NCBI GenBank assembly: GCA_023853785.1
Contig: JAJIRX010000590.1
Location: 62,001-126,000 of the forward strand
Length of the DNA stretch: 64,000 bases
DNA from: Psilocybe azurescens
Taxonomy: Eukaryota; Basidiomycota; Agaricomycetes; Agaricales; Agrocybaceae
Direction of reading: 5' to 3'
Each line of letters begins with the position of its first letter. Position 1 is the stretch's first letter. The notes beneath the pieces are model-generated. The model was not told the DNA's origin and ran no database searches. It saw only the letters and a program-made list of their open reading frames with translations. Below are positions 47,513 to 58,796 of this stretch, piece after piece. The translations under genes were made by a program, and so were the position numbers.

Positions 47513-47961
47513 CGATCACCATAATTTGGTATCCTTGAGACAAGTTTTGAGTGTAAAATATGGCTATAACAACATCTAATCCAGAGGGGGTTTTTAAGAA
47601 ATTTTTCAGAACTTCAAAGTTGGGTTAGATATAGACACACATACTCAAAGTTTGGACCAACTTGACTCAAGTTTATACTTGCATTTTTCAATGACAGCGA
47701 GATATATGCTCTCCAAGTGTGTGGTTTTCAATCATGTTTACCAGTTTCACACAATACTGGGCACATTGCTCGGCTTATATCTCTTCAATGGATAGTCCAG
47801 TAGGCACAAAACAAACTGCCCCATCTAATTGAGCAAATATATATCCTCTAAAAATTTGGGCAGAAAAAATGATTCTTAAAACTCCCCGTGTGTAGATGAG
47901 GTTACAGCCTTATTTCTCGGCGAGAATTCATCTGAATACCGTCAAATTCTGGGGATCTATG

Positions 47962-48342
47962 TACGACAATTATAATATCTGTATACTTTCCAAAAAATTT
48001 AAAATCCAATCAGCTGTTGTGCCCGGATGTGGATGCTCGGTTACTTTTGTAACTGCGAGTACCGTCGCGTCATAACTCATGAGTGATACCATGAGGACTG
48101 ACGCGGCCGGCAGCTCCTCTAGTAGCATATCAATCAATTTCATGCAGAAGAAAGGCAAGTTACCTAGAAAGAAGTCGAGATTTTGTAGCTGGGAGTAATA
48201 AACGAGCCCATGGACTACAATTATAGAGATGTCCTCGTCCTCTCTATTTGACACCGACTCCTGGGTGCATGTCGTCATATGAGGTACTAACCGGAGAGCG
48301 GCAAATACTTAGAGATGATACGTGAAGCATTGTGCGGTTGCT
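47962..48342 (-). repeat. Inverted repeat, right arm
   Basis: Mirror copy of 47127-47512. On the minus strand the F-box frame is open for about 100 residues and runs through the hairpin motif (LAVTKVTEHPHPGTTADW). Beyond 48342 the flank continues with family-like sequence, so this arm is probably the older of the two. Confidence 0.8.
48010..48053 (-). repeat. Hairpin motif, copy 3 (inverted)
   Basis: The plus strand reads GTGCCCGGATGTGGATGCTC followed by GGTTACTTTTGTAACTGCGAG, the reverse complement of copies 1 and 2 with a few changes. One stem base has been lost (AACTGCG against AACCGCG). Confidence 0.7.
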
Positions 48343-48994
48343 CCAATTTATGTGGATCTTGAGAACGTCCGTGAGTCCGAGTCTTAGTTTGTGCAACGTT
48401 CATCTTCATAGAAGTTCGATGCCATTGACATACGGTGTTAGTTTGGTATTCTTGGTTTCTGTTCTAAGCAGTTCCTTCCCCCATGGCAGCCACAATTTTT
48501 CCAAATTTCTATAACCATTTCGGGTGGGTGTTTTTAACCAGTGCGTATAAAGTGGATACAACGTTCTTTGGGCGCTTAGTTGGGGCTGTTTTCGTAAATA
48601 TCCCGCGCCCGAGTCACGAAGACTGTAGATAGATAGACTACTGTATTTTTAGACGTCGAGCTAAATGTGGCAAATGTTTAAAGTACAAACGTTGTCTCGT
48701 TAATAGTGATATCACCGACATAGGTGTAGATTTGTACAATAGTAGGAGAGAGGGCTGTATCAGGCTGCGTCACGACTCAAACATGTGGCAGTTGTGGGGA
48801 TATACTACCCAGTAGGAAGAATCCTTAATCAAGCTGAATGCTTTGTAGCGCTCCTCGGGTGCCGTTGCTTGCTCTTCCCGACGTAGACGAATTCGACTTC
48901 GACATCCTCCCAACTTCAAATACTCAACAGTCAACACTTAGCCCGTTCAAAAATACATGTTATTCTACACCACACATATCAGCACAAAACCATG
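48343..48994. other. Intergenic region
   Basis: Mostly featureless. The first 70 bases still resemble the F-box family on the minus strand (HINWSN). No gene seen in the rest. Confidence 0.45.
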
Positions 48995-50490
48995 TCAAGT
49001 ATCAACCGCTGGGATAGACCCGGTCTCCAGAGTCGGAGGCAAATTTGCACAGGTTTCGCCAGCTTTCAGTTTGTCATAAGACAACTTAGATAGATCATCC
49101 ATTTCCCAGCCATAACGCCCTTGAGGTCTATAGCTCCCCGAAAGTTTCGCTCTACAACGGTAAGGTCCTTTTGAACAAACTTTGTCATTTCCACAAAGTC
49201 GGCAAAAAGTCTTCCGATTATCGATTAAAACACCTATAGGAGTTCCTTGCCTTTTTATAGGCATTGCAAGAGAACACCGAACGGTAATAATCTCCAAAAG
49301 ACGACATTGCTCGCTGCCTTGCTCTTTGTCATAGCACTGTAAAGGAAACGTGGAAGCAACCTCCGGAGGCATCTGTATAGCGTGTTCAAGCGGAGCTCTC
49401 GCAATCTAGGTAATAAGAGCTATTAATGGGAGGGATTGATGCATTGTGCGACTCGTTCCCTCTTGTATCAAAAAAGGGTCTACAGAAAGCGAGGTGATGG
49501 TAGAGGGAGCAGCAGTTGCAATTTGAATAAGCTCTTTGGCCGTTACTGATGCATGGGACATGGTCAAGGATTCCATTGGATGGGAGGGGCGTTCAGTTTT
49601 ACAATCGCTGTGGTGGGCAAAGGATAGTGCACCATGCATATTCTGCACTTAAACTCTGTCAAGTTTGGGAGGTCGCTTTCCGAACAAGCTAATCGGATTT
49701 TCAGGCGAGCAAGCGAATTGGATATCGAGATTTTACATATGGGGGTTGAAAACAGATTGGTTAGATGACAAACGGGCCATCATGTCGTATATAAATGTCG
49801 CTTTGCAGGTTATAATTCGAGGCACGAAGCGAAGCACAGCATGCAAGTTATCAAGAGACAGGTAGTTTACCTCAAATTCTTTGAGATTGATCCAATTAAT
49901 GTCGATCGAGTTTAAACTGACGCGTTTGATAGTAAGGATGGTAGATGTCATTTGAGACCCAAAGAGATAGAGGATGCCAATGGGCGGTCAAATGCAAGTC
50001 TGATATGGGCACTCCTTCAGTCGTGGAGATCTGGGATAACAGGAAGGGAGGGAAATCGAGGTGCAAAAGGTGGCAACGGCTTATGTTTTGATTCATGGCT
50101 CGGCCATTGACCCACAAAGTAGGAGAGTTGTATTGCCAACGGCAGAGCTCCTGAACGGTTGAGCCAATCAATAGCGAACTGGATGTACGTTTCTTTTGTC
50201 ATGTACTGGTCTATTCTGAACCGGATCGTTGCGAGGGCTTGTCCAAGCAATGTGACGCCATGTCTGACATACCCATCCAAGAGGAAAGGCACCCATAGCG
50301 GGGTAGGTAAGCAGGCAGGAATTATGAGTGTCAATGACATAAAGTTCGAAGATATGGGCAATAACTTCGAAGGCCATTCGATGGGTGTCCCGTTTCGGTG
50401 GGTAGTGACAGCATTCGATTGGCCCAGAGGAATTGGCCCCTCATTCTTTAAACAATCCAGTTGATCTCCACGATATTCAATACAGTCCAT
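48995..50490 (-). pseudogene. F-box pseudogene
   Basis: Start-like MDCIEYRGDQLD, then in another frame the F-box HRMAFEVIAHIFELYVIDTH and LGWVCQTWRHIAWTSPR. A third frame gives YIQFAIDWLNRSGALPLAI. Downstream pieces are INWINLKEFEVNYLSLDNLH with AVLRFVPRIITC (49733-49951), IATAAPSTITSLSVD (49406-49648) and DDLSKLSYDKLKA (48995-49372). The order of parts matches the intact family, but at least five frame changes are needed and several are not in homopolymers. Called a pseudogene. Confidence 0.7.
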
Positions 50491-50750
50491 CCAAATGCGC
50501 GACTCGGCGTCGGGTAGATGTAGCCGAAGATTGAAGAGGATCGTGCGAAGCAAGTTAGCAATAAGTTCAACCAGAAATCAACCAGAAAGTTTAACGAACA
50601 AACACTATTCGGAGTTTAAAGTCAGAGATATCGGAGCTTAGTTTAGGCACGTGCTTTACCGGTTACTGACTTGTTACCGAATGCTCAGGCTTCAGCTTGC
50701 TCCTCACGGTTCACCACGTTCTAATTAACTGTCATCTTAGAAACCACACC

Positions 50751-51582
50751 ATGCTCGGTAATACTTCTCCCTACATCGAGTCACAGCTCATGGATATAAC
50801 GTCTACGCAGTGATAGGCTTAACAGGAGGTATAGCTACGGGGAAGTCGACGGTCTCAGCGATGCTCAAAGCATCCAAGATTCCCATTGTCGACGCAGACG
50901 TGATCGCACGCCAAGTCGTCGAGCCCGGAACGCAAGGTCTCGCAAAAATAAAGAAGGTCTTTGGAGACGATGTATTGCTCTCTGACGGCACTCTTGACCG
51001 GAAGAAACTTGGGAGCATTATCTTCAATGACGAAGGCAAGCGAAAGCAGCTGAACAAGATCGTACACCCAGCGGTCAGGAAGGCGATGCTCTGGCAAGTC
51101 CTAGGATTCTGGATACGAGGCCACAAGTACTGCGTGATGGATGTACCGCTGCTGATAGAGGGAGGACTCTGGCAATTGGTCGCTCAAGTGGTCGTGGTTT
51201 ACTGGTGCGCAACAGTTCCATTGTTTAACAGTTATGAATGTAATGACAATGGTCTCTTTTTAGCTCCGACGAACTGCAACTACAGCGTCTCATGCAACGA
51301 GATGGTTCCTCCCGTGAAGATGCGACATCTCGCCTAAATTCCCAGTTACCAATCTCCGAGAAAGTATCCTATGCTGATATCGTCATCGACAACTCCGGTT
51401 CCAAACAAGAATTGGAACGACACATAGACGGACTAATACAGAAACTGGAAAAACAAGCAGGATGGTCTTGGCGTCTGAGCTGGCTAATACCACCAATAGG
51501 CTTGCTGAGGGCCCTTTGGATACTCTTATGGAGACGGATCGCTAGGAGAGGCAAATCACGACAACAGCGGGCTTCGAAATAA
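50751..51582 (+). CDS. CAB5: Dephospho-CoA kinase
   Basis: Catalyses the last step of coenzyme A synthesis, ATP-dependent phosphorylation of dephospho-CoA. Three exons (50751-50757, 50811-51204, 51264-51582) total 720 nt and encode 239 residues with no frame break. The first exon is only 7 nt. It joins to give MLVIGLTGGIATGKST, which contains the P-loop. Family landmarks follow: IPIVDADVIARQVVEPG, LDRKKLGSIIF, KQLNKIVHPAVRKAM, VMDVPLLIEGGL and, across the second junction, VVVYCSDELQLQRLMQRD. The C-terminus adds a hydrophobic segment (LSWLIPPIGLLRALWILLW) and a basic tail, as in eukaryotic dephospho-CoA kinases that associate with membranes. This is a single-copy housekeeping gene among F-box remnants. 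Confidence 0.95.
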
Positions 51583-52090
51583 TACCACTTAATCCCGATA
51601 AAAAACTCTTACATGGTCTCTTTTATTATTTCGCGCTGGCGTTCTGATAGTATGCGCCGCATCTCAGGCCTCAGGCTTCATCCTCACAACCAAATTCAGA
51701 CCGCTTATCTACGGCAGGTATGAATGCAAATTTAAAAATCAATACTCGGCGGTCGTTTGCTCACATGCCATAGCTTGAGCATGATAGTAAGGCTCGCACA
51801 TTCGTGACGCAACAAGATATTTGTCGTATTTATAATAGGGATTACTAGTATATTAGAGGGGTACTACACGATGTGCAAGATAACATTTTCAATACGAAGA
51901 GCAAATAAGGAGCACGAAAAACGGTAGGTAAGAAGTCTGTAAGGGTGTATTAAAACCAATGTTATGAAGAAAATAAATGCGTAAATGCGGGATAGATCAT
52001 GAGGTAAAGGCTCATGATCGCGCATCACTCGATAGAGTACGCTGCAAATGAACAGCGAGAAGATCAGAGGACGCGGTACTCAGCGTTATG
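51583..52090. other. Intergenic, tail-to-tail
   Basis: Spacer between the 3' ends of the dephospho-CoA kinase gene (+) and the DUF6697 gene (-). No further gene seen. Confidence 0.5.
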
Positions 52091-54414
52091 CTATTGTCTA
52101 GCTAACAGAACTTTGGCTGTAGTAGTCCTTGAGCGATTCGACCTCCGGAGACTACCTTCAGGCGCAGATGTTGCAGATGCCACCTTTCTGGCTTTAAGTG
52201 TAAACACTGAGGTTGAGGGTGTAGTCCCATTGGAGAGGCCCTCATTAGTAGCTTGGGTCCGCGAAGACGACGCGGACACCGACACCGACACTGACTTTTT
52301 CTTCTTGTCGGTCGAGTTGCTGATAGCCTGCTTCTCGAGCTTCGCTTTCATATCGTTCGCAAAAACATGGTCATACTTGACACAATTCATTCGGATTATG
52401 TCGATGGCCTACATGACACATAGAAAAACAAACGGCAATCATAATGATTGTTTCTGTTGATTTTGTGCGCATGACAAGAATAAAAAACAGCACTTACCTC
52501 GTCGCCCTTATGAAACGCCGCGATGATCTCTTCTGTTGATACTGGCTTTCCGCGACAGGCTTTGATGGCTGTCATTTCGTTTCTGATAATGTCGTTTTCT
52601 ATCGCTTTGTCCTCGACTGGGATGAGTCCTTTTTGCGAAGGGCGATACGCGCACGCATAATGACGTAGACATCATATGTTTTCGCTTCTTGCACTTCTTT
52701 CGCCCATCGTTTTTGAACCTATAGCCACAAAATGGAAAGAGGTGATGAGCCTTGTTATCGACGACGTATAAAGTTAACTTACGAGCGGTGTCTGTGACAT
52801 GAACTCTTCTGTGGTCATCGTCCCACATAGTGTGCACTCATATTCGCCCTGATAGATCCAGCGAGCAGGTGGTGCATTCGTGCGCTTGACAAAGACAGTC
52901 CAGGGTGGATTGGACAATATCTCATGGCGAGACGCAAATATCAGGCCCGGTTCTCCTGGATTACGTGGTACAAAGGGGTTACAGTCTAGCATAGGAAATA
53001 CCATGCGTCTGATGTCTGGGCCGGAAGGGTTTTTCTGAGCTTTCGTAACGGTAACGAAAACCTGCGGATTTCCTCCGTAGTTACTGCTTATGAAACTTCG
53101 AGGAACTTCGAGATCCAATGGAGGTGGGAATGTGGTGAGGGTATGACATGTTTCGAGGTATTTGTTGACAGTGCAGGCTGGAAGCATAGGTTCGGTAGTT
53201 TTGAGGTTTAATTTTGGTTTTACCTGTTAAATTATTAGTAAGTGTGTGAGCACTGGCAGTAAACATGATGTATATGTACAGGTAATGGACAAGCCCGGGT
53301 CACGATAGTTGGGAGAGTGCCAGACATAGATGGATCTGCAGCTGCTTTGTCGGACGGGGTTATTTTCCCGAGCGAAGCCTGAAAGTCGGCTTCAATGTAA
53401 GAATATGCATATTCAGAAAGGAGCACGCGTACCTCATCACCATTGGGTTGTTTTTTCACTACCTTTTCTATCTTTCTGAGTTTAGATTCAGACGGTGCCT
53501 GCTCTTTATCCTCCTTGGAATTCGCTGATGGAAATATGTCCGATGAACCCTTGAGTGCGGCCTCAGAAGCTTGTAAAACTGTTGAATCCTTTGGTAGAGG
53601 GTTGATGGAAAAAGGACTTTTGTCTTCAGTGGTCGAGACTATCTGTTGTATAGAGGATTTCGGTGCATCGAAGATCTGTCACAACTTTGGTATCTGCGTG
53701 TTCAGCATTGGCAGAGTAGAAAACAAAAATACCTTGATCTCTTTTCCGTTCTTACTGCCAAAAGACCCTCGTACTTCAATGATTTCAAGGGAAGGAGACC
53801 GGGCCTTGACAAAAAAAAATGAATATGAGAGTACCAACGTAGAACCTCAAAAATCACCCTTTTTAAAGATGGTTTTGGGGGTATAGCCGTGGAAGCTATA
53901 GGCTCTGCTGCGCCATCTATGGGTGTCTAAGAAAGTACCAGCAACCACAGGTCAGTTGCACGGCTTAGAGGATGTTCAAGCTGCTCACCTGCTGGGGCCT
54001 CGGAAATTCCACCGTTGTTTGTCCAAGAAGCGCACGCGTATCTTTCAACTCTGCTTCCTTTTCTTTCAGCTGAGTTTGTAATGCTGAAACTTGGCACTGA
54101 AGGCCGGGAATGTCTTCCAATTCGCGTTGTGCGTTGTGAAGTATATCTAATGTCGCCTGGTGCCCGCGTCGCATCGCCTGGAGTTGGGTTTTCACTGTCG
54201 CGAGTTCCTGCATTAGACTTTGGGCGAGCTCCATGCTAATTTTGCCATCATCGACACTAGCCCCGGCCTCTGGAAAGCCGATGGCTTCCTGGGTCATAGC
54301 ACTTTTATGGGACAAAAGATAGTCTCTACAGCATACGAAAAATTTGGCTTTCGTAGAGACCCGGTGGAAGTGGTTTTGATTTAACGCGATTGTTGGATTG
54401 TCGTTGGAATCCAT
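52091..54414 (-). CDS. Coiled-coil protein with DUF6697 domain
   Basis: Starts MDSNDNPTIALNQNHF. A coiled coil spans roughly residues 50-130 (ELAQSLMQELATVKTQLQAM to LQTQLKEKEAELKDT). A disordered charged middle contains SLEIIEVRGSFGSKNGKEIK and QAPSESKLRKIEKVVKKQPN. The conserved domain begins PMLPACTVNKYLETCHTL and includes RSFISSNYGGNPQVF, NPFVPRNPGEPGLIFA, WIYQGEYECT and the spliced VQKRWAKEVQEAK. I match this to the basidiomycete DUF6697 domain, whose function is unknown. The C-terminus is a lysine and serine run (KKKKSVSVSVSASSS) and a basic end (RRSNRSRTTTAKVL) that may be a nuclear signal. About seven exons; the junction around 52640-52740 is uncertain. Confidence 0.7.
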
Positions 54415-54708
54415 ACCGAACTGTTACATAATCAGGGGGCATTTTTGCCTGGCTTCAACTTAAACCAGTAGGTTGAACGTTTACGATAATGCAAAGGTTA
54501 TGAGTTTCTATATCTTTGAATAAGGTAGTCGGCCGACATCAAGAAATCATGAAAACACTCGTCGCGCCGAGTCGCGTTAGCCAGTTTTAATCGTCTATCA
54601 CGCTGCCAGTGGCAGGCAGTGATGCCGGAAAACTCTCACTGTCAGATATCAAATTACAACAAATCAGATGAAGCGCTCATCGCTTGAAAACGACTCTCAA
54701 TGTCAGCA

Positions 54709-57700
54709 CTACACTCCGCCTGCACGAACTGTCAACATCAAGAGTGTAGATAAGAACGCGGAAGAGGACGTACAAGGGCCTCCCTGCACAATCAAGCCAG
54801 AGCATACCGCCATACGTTCTTCTGGCACAAGTTCTACATATTCTTCTAGCGTAATCTGGCTCAAGATCATAGAAGCCGAAAAATGATTCATTCCTTTGAT
54901 ACCAGCCAGCAGTTGTTCCTCCTCCTATAAAGATAACAAAGGGATGAGTTACACAGACTGGCTTTTGAGCTGAATACATCGTATACCTCGATAAACTCGG
55001 CGCTCAACCAAGGCCTCTCTCCCCAAATGACGCCAAACGTTTCATCTCTCTCTTCCGCCTGACATCCGAATATCCTAGTAATGAGAGCGGCATCCTGCAC
55101 GCTATCAGCGAAGCCATACTGGATCGATGAGCCACTCCGCTTCGTCCCACAGGCATCCGTGATACTGATATCCCTTCTGAACTTCTTGATCGCCTTGATG
55201 ATAGGAGGAGTATACGCGTACAGTTCCGATACAGCTGCATCCTGACCTTTGTCATGCATGAACCTCTTCGAATGGCTCTCCAGATACGCCTCAAAAACAA
55301 CAAGTAAATGCGGAAACTTCCACGACAGCTGCGCAACCCTTGCCACATCCGCAGCACATCTCGCTGGCAAGGTGAACAGTGAAATGAAGAGGACAGCACA
55401 ATAAGGGTCCACGATGAGGTCGATCCCGCCCAAGGTCTGTCGTTCGACCAGCTCGACTGCACATCCTTCCGAGCGAAGAGCACGGACGAGGCCGCGTTTC
55501 TGGATAAATTCGAGAGATGCCATGTACCGATGGACCGGCAAGTTTATGCCGATAAGTCCAGAAACGATGATAGTATCCTTATCAAATATTTCCTCAGGTG
55601 CTCCTTTGCACGCATCGAGTATATGCGCGGTTGCAACTGTGATGGGAGCGGCAAGAGGAACAGCTGTAGAAGTTGGCTCAGATACTTTACGAGCACGTAG
55701 TTGGGCAAAAGACGATATTCCCAGTGAATGCAACGCGATGTCAGGCTCAAACACGAATCCGTCTCGCGCATTCATTGAGGCACTAACACTGTCACTGTTC
55801 GAGGTGTCAACCTGATTCGAAGGCCCCGCGTCTTCCTGAGGGTATTCCATCTCTTCTGCGCCATATTCGACCCTTTTCATTCCTTGAGTTGCGCCTGAAG
55901 GAAGATACCGAGAATCGAAAGACAGAGGTTCGAAACTTCCACCGTTATCTTGGTCCTGGTTTTCAGCCGAATAAGGGTCGTACTCGACACGACCATTCCA
56001 AGTCTGATCCGGATAGCATCCATCTTCCACAACCTGAGAAGACGATGAAAGAGGAGGCCAGTTTTCTTTATTTTCCTCCGAGAAGAAAGCCCCTGGCGAT
56101 TCGTATCCAGATTCAACACGTCCATGTTCGCGTTCATCATACGCAGGAAGAGGAAACACATTTTCAAGATCTGCCGGAGAGGACTCGTAGTATACTTCCA
56201 AGCGAGGCCGTTTGGCGACGCGTTCGTCGTCAGCTTCGTCGTCGTACCGAACATCACTCTGTCCAAAGTGTTCTCTCGGAACAGGCAATTCAAGCTGTCT
56301 TTTGGCCTGTAGACTGGGTAGGAGTAGATTGTGGCTAGTATCCGGTAGAGGATGTGGATTTTCAAGTTCTTCGTGGGGAACGTCTCCACTTTGGGAGATT
56401 CCGTCGAGGTCCACCTCTCCAACGATATTCATATCTACTTCGTCAAGACCTGCACCAAGCTTCGCAATCCTCCGACGCTCTTGCCTATTCAAAAGAAGTT
56501 GGAATTCCTCAGGTGGCTCAACTGGGCGATAGCTAGTTCCTTCGCTCCAAGAAAAGCGATGGCCGCCGTCCTGGGAAAGGTCCAAAGACCCTATGAGCTT
56601 TTCAGCCTCAGTCACATCCTGAAATGACTGGCCGCCATTCGAAGTGCAGTTAGATTCGAAGAGGTCCGCGACTCCGACCAGCTCGACCACTGATGGCAGC
56701 TTCTTGTCGACAGTGAAGGGTCTATAGCATAAAATGAGTATTGTTGAATTCACCGACAAGAAAGAGACTGACACCCAAGACAATGCCAGCGCTAGAGCCT
56801 GTTTTCCTTTTACTTTCTTCAAGAACTGGTAGGCGGGTTCTGGTTTCATCAAGACCGGATTTGACTCGTATTTATCGGCGTTGGACGCTGGAATAAGGAA
56901 ATCGGCAAAAATCTTGGGTATCTCCATGTCGGTAGGTGGGTGAACATTGGGTTCTGGGAGTATTGGAACTTGAGAAACCAAAACAGTTAGAAACGAATAC
57001 CACCACTAAATAATTTAGTTCTGACCTTCCATGAGCAAAGGTTCCTTGTCGTCAAGAGGTTCGTTCATTATGACCTCATCCCAGCTATGACCCTGGTATA
57101 GTTTTTTAATTCATCGTCCAGCGGACATCCTTGAGGATTCTCTATCGAAGAATCTTTCGCGCCCGAGCTTTCTATTTCGGAAGCAGCGTGGCCAAGAAGA
57201 GATGAGGACGTAGGAGACATGTTGAGGTTCTGTCGTTCTTCTGCGGTTGCTTGGGGCTTAAGGACGTGCTCGTGTTCGCTTTGAGTCTGTAAAAGCAGTG
57301 GCTGAAGGAACGTCTGCAATCTGTTCAAAATCGATCAGATTCATCGAAATCGGGGCGAAGAGAGGATAAAAAACGTTTTCCCAGCTAATATGTGCGGCAT
57401 GACCCCGCTCGTCCCGCCAATTTTCCGCGAACGCGGTATAAGGACCTCTTTGTGTCGTCATGAGATGAGTATCGCAGAAGCACTGTTTCCGATAAATTGG
57501 GAGCGAAAAAAAAAGATCTCTACCCATTTTGGTTTTATTGATTTCTTCCACGAGCGGGGGTTCCGTATCTGGAGATGACGGAAACAAAAGTTGATCATGC
57601 TGATCTTCGCTATCACTGCCACGAACGGAAGGTGTTGAGGGAGGAGAAGATTGAATGGCCTCTGAAGATAAAATTAGAATGTGAAATAGATTGTAAAGAA

Positions 57701-58796
57701 ATATAAAAGCTTACGCCAGCCAGAGACTATGACCAAATTCTGCATCGATAAATCACCGTCTATATCTTCGCACTTGATGTCGGTATCCAGCATAGTAGGA
57801 AAATCTGCGAAGCTCTTGAGTCCTGGAAGAGGAGTGGCGCTGCTTGTTGTACCATGTCCTGGGAGTCGCGACCTCGGAAAGATGGGCATAAATTGCTCCT
57901 CTGGGGTTTCAGGTGCCTTCAGGTCAATCTTGCACAAAAACTGTGGGTCGAGATATCTATTTTTGTATGAAGGCATTTTGCGCATACTATCTGCCGTGTT
58001 TTTTAGGACGGCTTGGACTGCAGATAGGTCCGAGGGATTGATGTGATGCTTTACTTTCCTGAAAATAATAATAATGATAACAGCGTGAGCAAAGATATCA
58101 TCATTGAAACCAGAAGTTGGATTTGAAAACATGTACATGAGGCCTTCAAAATCAAGCTTTTCATCCGCGATGTGTTCTACTGCGATAGATTCAACCTTAT
58201 GAAGCTTCAAAAGATCAGGTAAATTGCCAGGTCCGGAGATAACTTTCCCGAGCCTAGGTGTCTGTTTGCGTGAATGACGCGTTAGGGCAGGAAAAAATGG
58301 TTCATTCAAACGATCGTCTGTGTTTATTCGTGATGAGTAATGTCAGAACGACTCGAGAAGACTCACGAGCGGGTTCGGTCCACTCCAATCTCGACGTTTT
58401 AGCTACACCGCGAGTTGAATGCATGAGGTCCTTCAAATACAATCTCGCTTCGTTAGTGGTCTGCAGGATCTCATCGTAGGGGGCCAGGGAAGATAGAGCA
58501 TGAATTTGAGAAAAGGTTTGGAACGGGTCAACAGGGACGATGAATGAGTATGGGTCAGTAAGCGGGACTGGTTTGAGATCCTGCAGGAGCTGAAAATCCG
58601 GTTTATGTCAGTACTAGTTAGAATGATGAATATTATGAACACGCACTTCAGATACCATGTCCTCGGTAAATGTTATGTAGTTAGTGGTATAATGAGTTAC
58701 AGAATATTCGTAGAGCAAGGCTCTGATGTGTTGACGAAACTCTGGCGATTCGAACTGGTACTCGTCCGACATTGTCCTTAGATTTCGAAGTCTCAA
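54709..58796 (-). CDS. XPF-like/HhH protein, SHOC1/ZIP2-like meiotic candidate
   Basis: Large protein (over 1100 residues) starting MSDEYQFESPEFRQHIRALL. The N-terminal half has helical segments (LLQDLKPVPLTDPYSF, LPDLLKLHKVESIAVEHIA). A long acidic disordered region follows (about 56000-56550). The C-terminal part contains an XPF-nuclease-like core: IVSGLIGINLPVHRYMASLE, CAVELVERQTLGGIDLIVDP, YCAVLFISLFTLP, LLVVFEAYLES. After a spliced junction comes a helix-hairpin-helix (LLAGIKGMNHFSASMILSQI then TLEEYVELVPEERM). This order matches SHOC1/ZIP2, the XPF-like partner of SPO16 in meiotic crossover formation. The usual ERKxxxD nuclease signature is only partial (VER, then ID and VD), which fits a non-catalytic member. 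The assignment rests on layout, not on a search. Confidence 0.6.

Larger units (their letters stand above)
47083..48342. mobile_element. Putative fold-back element carrying an F-box fragment
   Basis: Two arms of about 380 bases (47127-47512 and 47962-48342) are inverted copies of each other around a loop of about 450 bases. Both arms encode the same F-box-family fragment, pointing inwards (RMTTCT, SVSNRED, IIVVHGLVYYSQLQNLDFFL, LMVSLMSYDATVLAVTK). A hairpin-forming motif occurs three times: at 47086-47126, 47410-47451 and inverted at 48010-48053. The right arm continues outwards into more F-box sequence (HINWSNRTMLHVSSL), while the left arm stops exactly at the outer hairpin copy. The AT-rich loop has no transposase. 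It could be a non-autonomous terminal-inverted-repeat element that captured host sequence, or a palindromic rearrangement. Confidence 0.5.

Noticed and set aside
55414..56627. Several plus-strand open frames opposite the SHOC1-like gene
   Set aside because: Shadows of the long minus-strand coding sequence; the domain evidence is on the minus strand only.
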